NCBI GenBank assembly: GCA_003864495.1 | Contig: ML133401.1 | Location: 3,711,189-3,775,188 of the forward strand | Origin: Nemopilema nomurai | Taxonomy: Eukaryota > Cnidaria > Scyphozoa > Rhizostomeae > Rhizostomatidae | Reading direction: 5' to 3' | DNA length: 64,000 nt | Shown: piece by piece, positions 13,601 to 25,600 of the stretch | How the letters are laid out: every line of letters starts with the position of its first letter | Position numbering within the stretch: position 1 is the first letter of the stretch | The notes under the pieces: model-generated | What the model was told of the DNA's origin: nothing | The model's input: the letters and a program-made list of their open reading frames with translations, nothing else | Database searches by the model: none | Position numbers and translations under genes: made by a program

Positions 13601-16600
13601 CAGAATTGATTTGAAACCATCTGAAACACTCAAAGTTATTGATTTTTTTGTTGGATTAATTTCATTAATTAATTTCAGCTCCAGCAAGAAGTCGCTGCTT
13701 GGGAGGTGAGACCTTTTCACAGTATTCAACATTATAGTACAGAAAAACATTGGCTATTTATTGTCATTTTTAAGCTTTTTATTATTTCCAACGTTTGCAT
13801 ACTCTGAGGATTGAGGGTTCCGATATTGTGATGCTCTGTACCACGAAGTACTTGTTCAGAGAATCATTTGTTCGTAAGATGGTTTCATTTTCTGACTCCT
13901 TTGGTTCGAATCTTATCCTTTATCCTGTTTCACAAGGGAATATGGTACAAAAGAGGCAAAATGCAAATGAATGAAAAGAAGAAAGCAAGAAAGAATGAAT
14001 GCATGAATGGATGCTTGAAAGAATGAACGAATGAATAAACAAATAAATGAATGAAGGATTTCACGAATTTATTGATAGTGCATTCTTCTAATGCTATATA
14101 GGTCAGGCTAAGGAACTTTTGATGAATTTTTTAAAACTTGCTTTGTACAATTTCTAGATTTTGTCATTTTACGATTTTTGATTAATTTTGAAAATGTTGT
14201 GAAAATGCTACCATAAAATCTTTAATATACTGCTTGAGTATTGCACCATTTCTTCTTATTAAGTGAAAATATCTTTCTTACAGAGCTCTGACGAATCGAT
14301 GGATGCCACGTGGATAGGCGAGCGTTCGTCTTGGTCATGCCTAGTTTTATCTGCGCTGAATTTTCTTGCTGGCAGCAATAATGGTATGTATTATGAAAGT
14401 GTTTCTAGCTCAATATTACAAGAAGCACTAGATGTTGATATTCTAGATTTTGTATTAATCATGACCATACTTTTGTTTGTTATATTTGCCTGTATGTTTG
14501 TACCCTTTTGTTCCTTTTTAATTCATTTATAAAGCTATTTATTCCTGTTTTCGTCCTCTGCTTGTTTTTATAACTGCTTGATTATTCGGAGGGGGAAAGG
14601 AGAGGAAGGATGAAACGCCGTTTTAATTGTAGTTTTTTCTACTTTATTCGGAGTAAAGTGACGCAATGTTTCTTTGCTCTTTGGGAAGACCGCTGTCGGC
14701 GATAAGCCCAAGAAAGGGAACTAAAATTTTTTCCCTTTTTTAATTCTGAATTATTTTCCTTTTTGTAGCATGCTCGTTGTCGGATTTTGTCCCTCTTGTG
14801 ACATTTATTCAAGAGACCAGCATGTGGAAGTGGACAGGTAGAGAAAATTTTTACCCTTTCACGTTAGGTCCTATTTTCACAGAAGTCGACCTGTCAGTGT
14901 TTGTTTGGCATGTTTTTATCCCATGATTCTGCTCATTTTTGATCTAATTGCTGTTAATTATATTATCATATCCATCAATCGAGCTTCAATTAAAATATAG
15001 TGTTAGTCATTGGCTGTGGAGCGGTTGATAAGCGAGACAATTGCTGCGGTTTTGTGCACGTCAGTGTTACGGGAAACACGAAACTTTTTGGAACTCAAAT
15101 GAAATTGGAAAATTAATTGGCACTGGAGAACTGGCGATATTTGTGCACGGTAAAGGCACAGAACTTTAGTTTTTGGTTTATCACGGTGTATTGTTTATGG
15201 GGAAGGTAACTACTGATCGTTTGACGCAAATGCTATTTACACCAGGAACGTTTGCACAAGAAAGGTGGGGAGGGGGGCAAAGTTTTAACGGAGAAAGCTT
15301 GTTATGCAGTAAAGTCCCGCCTTTAAGAAACTGCATTATAAGAAACTGATGCCTGATTTTGCCAATTCTTACACCTCTCTATAAGAAACCGTCCAGGCTG
15401 ATTCATACACAAATTCTTTTGAAAAGGTACATAGTAATATTATGTGGTATATATATATATTTGAATGTTTTTTCAAAGCTAAAACGGACAAATTTTCAAC
15501 TGCTTCATAAAACTCAGAAAAAGGTTTCTTACCCGCTAATGAAAATTTCAGTTAAATTTGTGGATGCTATAAAAACATGTCTTAAACAATTTTGACAGTA
15601 GAAGTAAAATACGGTTAAGACCTGTCTTTTGAAGAACATTTTGAAAGAAAGTCAGACCCTGATGTTTTGCCAGAACTATGGTAGAACAATTGGCCAACTA
15701 GGGGAAAACAATAGGCTGATTGAAAAATAGGTTTCTTAAAGACGAGATTTTACTCTATATTGATGTTTCTTATACCATGGTACATATACCATGTTTTGAA
15801 AAGGTATATTTGCAAATAAGAAGCAACAAGGGCTGTTTGTGGGAAGTGAGTCTCTTAAAGGCGGAACTTTGCTGTACTGTGTTTAAAATCTTGTGGCGTG
15901 TTTAGTTATACTGTGTTGTACTGTGCTTATTATAATATGCTTTTCAATTTTGTGGTCTTTCAGGCTATGTTATGGTATGCCATTCTATCCTATGCTTCTT
16001 TCCAATTTCAAACTCAACAAACGCTGCTGTAGGCTGTTCTCTTACTCGGTGATTGACTGTATAATCTTATTGCGATTGTGACTTGATTTCGCTTCTACTC
16101 AGGGATTGGGCATGATGATGATGCCATCCTAACGCAGATCTGCAGATATTGGCTCGATTCTCTGCAGCTTGACGAGGTAGCTAAACTGCAAAATTACTCG
16201 GCTGAAAAACTTTGGAATTTCATGTTACACCCCCTTTGGCTAGCTTCTGTGACCCTCTATTCTATTCTTTGGTTCATCAACCAAAATATTTTGTGGTCGG
16301 TGTTCGAATATTTTATTTTTGCGAATTTTAAGCTGACCAGTTGTTGATGCTCCGAATCAGCAACCCTTTTGTTGCCTATTTTATGCTACTATGTTAAGAC
16401 GGTATTTGTGAAAATAAGGAGCTGAATGTTATTTTGCCATTTTTACCTGCGTGCATGTTATAGAATCGTAGTTTAAAAAAGCAAAGTTCCATTTCTTGTG
16501 CACTGAATCACCGACGTGATTGGCAGGAAAAAAGCCAACGGATGAATCTCAAACCAATCTGTTGCCGTTTAGCCCTAGATTACACCAATCAGACGCTATT

Positions 16601-19600
16601 TGGTCCTGGATACAACTAATCTTGTAATAATTTACCTGGATTAAGGCAATCTTGTATCACTCCTACCTAGGGCCAACCTTTACTATATGGCGCTTTCAAG
16701 ACCATGTTTAGCGAATAAGGCTTCACTCTTCTCTTCTCTAGCCAGAGAAGAAGGCAGTGAACAGTGAATAGACCATTTTCCTACCTCTTAAGCAAGCCCA
16801 TGAAAGCACTTAATTAACCTTTCGTTGCAATATTAATTTCCTCTACTGTTGATTGTTCGTTTGTTACCTCCTATTTTGGTTTTGTTGGCCACAAGCGACT
16901 GTTAGGCTAATTAGACTATCAAAAAACTATTGCACAAAAGCTACCCCCTAGCCCAAATACTCAGTAAGAATTCTCCAAATACGTATGTATTCAGGGCTCT
17001 GGTTAATACGATTGAGTAAGAAACACGCCAAAAACAAATTTGTATTTTCCAAGTTTCCCACGTAGCCACATATTTGCTAGATTATTTAAACATTGTAGAT
17101 TGTGTGCGTTTACGTGTGCCAAATATTTTCCATTTGATCCAACAGAATGAGCAACTTTCCTTTGACCAACAAGAGCCGTTGAGCCCAAATGCGAGCCTTG
17201 GCCAACAGAAGTGAGTGTTATTTACCATACTTTTAAGTGAGCAATCATAGTTTACAGTCCACCGCAAGAGTCCATCTTTTTGGACCAGAGCCCAACGAAA
17301 TTCGCGGTACCACGCACGGGTGACAACTGAAGTTAGGTTTTGTCTTTTCATGTCGATATGGGAACTAGGCTTGATAGTATTGCAGCAAGTATACTTAGCA
17401 CAAAGTATTTGACGAAGTCATGTTTCAAATTTACAATTGTGCTGTGAAGTTAAAAAAAATGTGACGAAAATAGTGGTGAACATACATTAAGTAACATGAA
17501 TGTAATGACCACGAAACCAATTAATGTTTATTCAGGAAAAATGATTTTTGCTTCAGAAAATTTTGTAGCTTATAAGGCCTGGAACTTTGTTAGGAACTGG
17601 TAACTTTCTAATTGACCTTGGTGTGTTGATTGTCTAAGATATTTCAATAACGGGTCTTAAGTTGTTTATTGGGATCAGTGGTCATGTGGCTCCATTTCGC
17701 TGGGTTCTATACAGGGTGGGTACGAATTTAGAGCGTGATTGTTGTGAAGACAGAATAAATAGCCAGTTGCGGATCGTAAACTCTAGAGTATTTTGTATTG
17801 TAGAAATTTTTGTAGACCTAGGGAAATATGAGTTACTGTTTAATTATTTGATTTCAACAGAGAAAATCTTGAAGTTTATAGTTGTACCTAATACTTTCGA
17901 GATGGCCTTGAAATGCCTACGGAAATAACCAAAAGTATCGGTTCCATTGTGGAGCTCAAGCTCGTTGTTCAACGTTGTTGGAGTTCCTTGACGTCATAAT
18001 GCCATTATCAGGGGTGGTCTCCAGATTAGTGTACCAAATTGTGTGAAGGTTTCTAAAGGGATACTTAAATAGCCCTTGTATGTTTCCGTTGGGGCATTCG
18101 TCTGGGGTATCTTGTTTATGCCTGGGGATCGGGGGATTGAGTTGCCTGTAAATTTTGTACGTTACAGTAAATTTCATGATTTTCTAGCTCGCATATTTAC
18201 AGAAAAGGTAATTTGCGAATGAGCGTGGGCAGCTCTGAATAGCGGGTGGGGAAAAGTTTGGGCTTACGTTTTTATTAAACAAATTGTGTTTGTGCCGCAT
18301 CAGCTGTTGGCGAAAAATGAGAATTTATCCCCAAACCGTCGTTTTGTGAAAACATATCATCATGACCCATCTTTTTACACTAAACCCCAAGTAGGGTATT
18401 ATGCCCCTTTACTATTTCTTCAGTTTCTTGCCCTGTGATATCCTCCCGTGGTTAAAATGGGAGAAAACAGCAAACTTGCCATGGCTCTATTTTAACAAAA
18501 GACACATGTTTATCCGCAATGACGTCTACAAACAGCCAAACCTGTTTTAATTGAAGTATAAAACGTTTTTTATTGTGCAACTTTCTCAGGGCTGCTTCAA
18601 TTAATCTTCTTTTCACCCAGTTATCAGATACCCAGTATTTGTTTGAATGTCATTTGCCAGTGGACGATTATCAACCATTAGTATAAGGACCGTCCCATAG
18701 TTACTGCACACACAGTCTTAGACTCAATATAAGTGACAGTTGCCTAAGATCAATGACATATTGCAGCCAATCCTCGTTAGAGTTCTGTTGCAGCTCAAAT
18801 CTAATCGATGATACCGAAACAATATTTTGTCAATTTGCTTTCTTTGCATCCTGGTAGATTTATGACCAGATGATTCATTTTGTTAATGTTTACCCCCTCA
18901 CCTCCCCCGTGAATTATATTTACATTGCGTTCCAAAGATGTACTATAACCTTCCATTTTTGGTAAATGTCCTACTTCCACTGGCTTTTGATATGCTCTTT
19001 CATTTCCAACTCTTGTTGGCTTTCCAACTTATCTCCACCCCTCCTATCTTTGTGGCACGTAGGTCAACTCATCCCGTACGTAAAACGTATAATGAATGGA
19101 TTGATAAGTCTTATTAATCAGTTTCTTGAGCTGTCTATGGGATTAACCTGTAATCTCAGTATGGGAATTGTCTTTCGAAAATATGTACAAGCTAAGCAGG
19201 TAAAACTTGATTGGCTGTTGTAACAAGTTAGGCCAAACTGGTTTTCCATGCTTGAAAAATTGTTTAAAGTTTCCCCTTCCAACAGCTGATATGTCTATCT
19301 TTTGTTGTTTATTAGAACTGACTTTGTTGTCCGACCAAGTACAGATCAGGAGAAATTGGCTTTTCAAATCCAGGTACCTCTTCCCTCGTTTAAATTTGCC
19401 ATCATTCGGTCAGCCAACATGTCACTTTATTTCCCTTCAAATCCGATTCGTGATTGATAATTATCCAAGAAACCATGCAGGGCTCGCTTTTCAATTTCGT
19501 CAGCCATCAAAGGCGCGCCAATAGATCAAGTGTTTAGTATTTTTCAAAGTGTATGGCAGTGGAATGTCTGATGGCGAGTTGAAAAACCTGCTTCGGAATT

Positions 19601-22600
19601 TTGTGAAGGAGCAAATCTCACTTGATGTCGTCACGTTTGTAGAACAAATGTAATAATGTACTAATGAACTAATGTACTAATGATCTAATGTGCTAATGAA
19701 CTTATGAACTATTAACTTAAGGTTATACAAAACAGCTTGAAGGCGCTTTCACAATCCTGTTGGTGTCATTTTCTTAAGTTTTCCTTTAGATTGTCTTTCT
19801 TTCTGCTCTTGTTTATTTGCGCCTTCTCCCCAGTCAATAAGCTTACTTCTAACTTTCGTCTCTTTGTCTTTTAGGAGAGAAACCGTTACGAAACACCTCA
19901 CAAACCATTCATTTACAAAATGCATGGGTTTTCCTCAATCGTTGGGCCTGTTAAGGTAAATGGAACTGCTATAATGCCTGCAAAAGTTCTTCCAATTCCA
20001 AAGTTCAACTGACTGTTTATCCATTTTGAACTTGCACTACAGATCTCGTACCTCCCCCAAAAGCAATGTTAGCAAGCGCTTTAAACACTAGGCAAAATTT
20101 ATTTACTAAAAAAGTTATCAGAAAAATCAATGCATTTAAATGTGAAATCTATATTAATAGAAGCAGGGACATTGTTTTGGAAAAAAATGGGGACCGTTTA
20201 ATCGGACTGTAAGAGCTGTTGCCGGTGATTCAAAAGTTTGGCGGGCATCGTAGGGGTCAATGCATTAAGTTGTTAATGATATTGATTAAGTGCAATTGAA
20301 ACCTTTCTGGGAAACCATTGAAATCTGTATAAGGTGTCGAAAGTATTGTCAGTCGTCATGACCGATGTTTTTTAGCATCTCTGCGAGCCATTCCAAACTG
20401 TTTCCACTGCATTTGTTATCTCTAATAAGCTACCTTCGGGAATAAAAACTCCTCGATTCTCCAAATTTAAGGCATTTATCATCTAATCTAATGGATTTTG
20501 ATTTCTACAGCAAGTCTTTGCGATTTCAAATGAATACACCCATTTATTAAATTGCCGTTCCCTATATAACAACTCACTCTAGCGTTTTTTGATGGACGTT
20601 TTAACTAGAGTTCCTCTGTAGCCTTTCGCCCCAAGAATTTTGAGGTTGAGAAACCCCCTGCTCACCACAAGTCGACACTGTTCTTTTCCCCAGGGCGTAT
20701 TCAATAAAGACACTGGCACAAGCAAAGCCAGGGAGCACGCACTTCTCATTTCAAATAGGCCTGCTTACGTCACGATTCTGTCTCTTGTTCGCGATGCTGT
20801 TGCCAGGCTACCAAATGGCGAAGGCACTAGAGCCGAGGTTTGTTAAGGCCTATGATGACTAAAATGGCACCAAAAATGATTTATAAAGACATTTGTATCA
20901 AATTTTTCGTTCAAATTGTCCATGACTCTATCTAGTAAGTTCTTGTGAGTTAAGATTACGTGTGTTTTGATTTCCACATCCATGAGACGATTCGTTTTCG
21001 AACTTCATTTTCTTAGCAACAAAAGAACCCATTACAATGAAGTGTCACTATTTTTTCTGTTTGTAATGGGTCTTTGTGTAAGTTTTTCTAAACCTGTTAT
21101 GAAGAAAAGTATTGTTTATGCTTTGCTGTCTCTTCAAGAATTTCTTTATCTTTCAGGAATGGAAAGTTTTCTCTTTTCTAACGTGATTCTATTATTCATT
21201 CTATGTTTACAAAAGTTATTTTTAGATTTAGTTTTGACTTCTATACTGCTTTTTGAACGTTGCTACGTCACCACGTCGTCTAAGTCAGTGTTTTTATAGG
21301 TCTGTCAGCTGCTGAAAGACTCTGCCTTCATCAATCCGGAGTCAACAGATGCGCAGGTAAGAAGATATAGCTTCAAATTTTGTGACGTATTGAGTTGTGA
21401 CATCATTGTTATGATTATCCCATAAACATCAATTCTAACCCGAGACAGATTTTTTAATTTGTCGTTTTTTATTGCCTATACACTTATGTGTAAATTACGT
21501 TGATGTTCTGTAGCAGACATTTTTCATGCAGTGCTCCAACTGATACGCATGTATTTTTATTTGAGAGATTGGACAAAACCATGCCCTGAGGTTTGCAAAC
21601 TAAAGTGATCTCTAATTCCGTTTCATCGACCAATTAATTAATCAAAATGAAAAGAACAAAGAAAGTATTAAAACATAATATTTTCAATAAGCGATTATAG
21701 ATAAATTGTTCTAGTGTCAGGGTCATCCATTTCATCAATATTGACAGCATGTTGACTAGAACCTCCAACGCAAATTACTACAGTTTTAAGAAGACAAAAA
21801 CTAAGCTTTCTTTTGATCCAGGCAGAAGTTTGACTGAAATTTTGGGGATGTTTTCCAGCAATTAGTTCTGAAACACGTTGGTAAAATTTCCTTGTTTAAT
21901 CATTCCATGAGAAAATATAATGGGGTGAAAGTTCCGTAATAACAATCTGGTCCTCCCCATGACTGTGCAGTTTAAGTTAGAAGGTTCCGAGAATGTATTT
22001 TATGACGTCAATATTTAGTGGACCCAGATCCCGTCTGTTGCCAAATGGCATTTTGACAGTTTTCAATATTTCACCTTTGCGCGAAGAGGTTTTCCACCTT
22101 CCAGTGAGAAATTGTTTCCAGGAGAACAAATCAAAGAGATTTGCTTTGTTTTGAGCCTGTGAATTAAGTTGTCTTGTCCACAATGTTTGTGATATGTAGA
22201 AGGTGCCGTTTCTCAGTGGCAACCACGTGATGCCTGTTGCCATACTTTCGAATCTTGGGGTAGAGACTTCGAGCCGGGGCGTTCTGTATACCAGAAACGT
22301 GCAAGTCCCTGCTGACATGACAAGAAGTATTTAACGAAATGTGACTGATGATTGCGTAGCCCTAGAGAATCGAAAAGTTTCTTATACCTTGCGTATCTAA
22401 AACAAGCTGTTGCTAGTTGACGTAACGAGCAGAACTCCCTAAGTGTAATTCGAGTGTAAAACATCACAGAATCAAATTAGCCGTCTAACGTCAGCGAAAG
22501 TAACCTTTATGATGTTTACTTTGCATCGGATTTTTTCCGAAACTCTAGAAAGCATGACGCGATTGCTGCCATTGAAATTACAGGGCAAGTATCACCATAT

Positions 22601-25600
22601 GCTTCTTGCGGTTTCTCCTTAAAGACTGAAAGATTTTCGGCGCTGTTTGAAGTTTAGAATGTGATCACTGTAATCAAATTGGATTTGGGAAATCGTATTT
22701 TTGAGAGAAAAGAATGGTAACTGTAGTTCCGAATCACGTTCATAGGTTGTACGATTGACGTGAATCTTCTATAGTGTACTTAAGTCTTTTGGTTTTTGAA
22801 GATGTTTACAGAATAAATTGGATTGATCTAAAGTGGTTAGTTGTGCGGAGGGGACAGAGTGGAACAACTTTAGAATTGTGCTACTTCCATGTGGAAAAGA
22901 GACACATAGTGGCATGAATTTAGCAATAATTTAGCGGCCCTGTGTGATTATTTATTGTGCCATAATCGAATAAAATGTAAAACTCAGTTGTGTAAATGTC
23001 TCTTCAGTATCATAAAGCTATTTACAACTTCGTCAAACAAAAAAGCGAGCATTCCCATTGGCCATACGCCACGTGAAGACTTTGCAGAACCTAATGAGAT
23101 GATTTCGAAGAAAGTTCATTATTCGTAGCTATGCAAATAGTAAAACGCGATTTCTTTCAACTAAGTTTTACTTTATGTAAGAAACTGATGCACTAGTAGA
23201 AGGAATTTAACATTGTGAAAATAGGCTGGGGCTTGGTGAAGTGGAACGATTGTGGCACAAGTGGATTGGAAAGTACCAGTTGGAACTACCAGGGGGTCAT
23301 GGTGCTATTTACGTCTTAGGACTACCAGTGTTTGTGAGTGGTGGAAATTGCTGGTCACACGTGGTTTGGTTTTTAAACCTTTCTTTTTTAGGTTTTGCAA
23401 AGTCAGTGTTTGATTGTCATTTTAATCCTCAGATCCATGCAGTTGTCAGTGGGCGCTGGACAGATTACATGCTGAAAAGGACCCATGTGTCAAATATGAC
23501 ATTACCAGAAAGTTGTGGTGTATTTTCACAGAATCCGATCCGTAGAAGAATTTGGTGAGGCCACTAAATTGTACTTCTTACAAAGCTGGATTATGCTGTC
23601 GAGTCTCATCAAATAAACCGAAGGCTCTGTTGAACAGAAAGCCGTGTCTAATGAGACACTCTTTAACATTTTAGCTGATGACCGCGATTTCTAGGCCAGG
23701 TCGACCCGTTTGGTGTTCAAAGTCATTTGTTTTTCCGGCGGGTGCACTATTTTGGGCAAATGCATATCATGCATGTACATAAAATCACTAAGAATGGGGT
23801 AAAAACTGCAACAATCCAAGGACCTATGATTTTAGAAAAGGGGAATTCATTAAGCTGGTGTCGGCAAATTTATAGAATAGATTCAGAATTTCACAAGCAA
23901 AAAGACTTTGGTCTAGTCAAGAGTCATATTGACTATTATCCATAGAAAACCTTAGAGAACAGCATCTTGGATAAAAAAGTTAACAGACATTGTAGTTTAT
24001 GTCTCAAATGTTACGAGACTAAGACGATTATTGGAGACTTCTCATAAAATTGTACTTTGATGAGTGCTGAAGGATGAACAGCAACGGAAGATTTAAATAA
24101 CAAGAAACGAAGAATAATCTTCTAGTGAAATGCGTTAAAAATGTTTAATTTTCTAGTACATTTACTTGGAACATTAGACTCTGTCTATTGAGCCGAACTG
24201 TTTACTATGCCTAAATTGCCAGTTCTTGGCTAATTTCTGTCTAAATAGAAGATAAGGCGAACACTACAGACAAGACAACAGTCCTGTGGTTTGCTCGAGT
24301 CGAACGAGAAAGTTGATACCTATACAACTGAGCTTATGTAAGAATCCCAGGCTGAAAAATTCTGTACTGCACATTATGAAGAACATTGGCATGACATTTT
24401 TTGGATAAAGATTTTTATGATTTTGTTTCCAAAATAGTGCCTTTAACAGATTGAAGAATATCAAAATATCAGTGCTGGGGGTCTAAATTTTTAACTGATA
24501 GTCAGTGAAAGGGGTTTCTTTATAATTCCATGGAAAAGCATGTATGTGGTATTGCAAGTGCACCCGCCCGGTTTATTTTGCAGCCAACGATTTTGTCAAC
24601 GTCACTAACAACCGCATGAGGCTCACCAATCCTCACCCACTGCGGAATGAATTGTATACGGTGAATCGAAAGTGACCATTTTGTTCAAAGAAGATCTTTT
24701 TATGGACTGTTTCAGCTTTGGTAGTGACGTCGAGTTACTCACGTGATTTACGTGTTCGTTTGAGTACCGACTGGGTATTCCTGATCTAGAAGTCTTTGCA
24801 AAAGTAACTAGGATTAGTGGAGACTTAAATTACCTTTGGCATAAGTAACTGTGCAGATCCGTGGGCATAGCTGGAGATGGCAAACTTTTTCGGCCTGTCG
24901 AGAATTAAGATATAATGGGAATTCTGTGAATAAATGCTTCGTGGTACAAAACTTCACAATAGCTAGAAATAGTGGAATCAGTCTTTGAATTCTTTTAGCA
25001 CTTTTCTATCCGACACTCCTTAGAGTATGGAAATGACGCTCGGAGGCTGCGTGACAAAGTTACTTATGTACCAACTGAAAATTTAATTTGATATTGCTAT
25101 TCCATAAAAGTCTAACCATCCTCAAGATTGTTTGCCTTTCATCTCCTAATTGCTACCTGGGCCTTGTTCCTATTTCGGCATTCTCTCGTAAGGCATCGTA
25201 ACTTATTTATCTATATTCATTCATGATTTTTGATATTATATAGGTGATTCTTGCGTTTTAGAGAGGATCCACCAAGCCAGTGCAGCTGCTGCAATGGCCA
25301 AAAAGCAATTGAGCCAAAAGCAGAAAGGACCCAGCAAGGTAAGGTATCAGCAAAAGAAGTCGCTTGAATCCGTTAGGTTATCCAAAACGTTATTGCCCGT
25401 GCCAAGAAACCGCCCGTGGAGTCTATCAGAGAAGCACTTTTGGATGCGGCCTGTGTTCTATCAACTGAGAACTTGCCACGATAAGCTTTTTAAGACAACA
25501 TGTCTCCCCATCATTGTATTTTGTTCGATAACAGAAACTGCGCCTACCACACATATTATGTTGTTTGAGCTATTCCGAGACTACGTATTGCTCTCAAGAG

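Noticed and set aside
21977..22467. Two overlapping minus-strand open frames in an NFRKB intron
   Set aside because: No motif, no splice context and no similarity I can recognise; length is compatible with chance.
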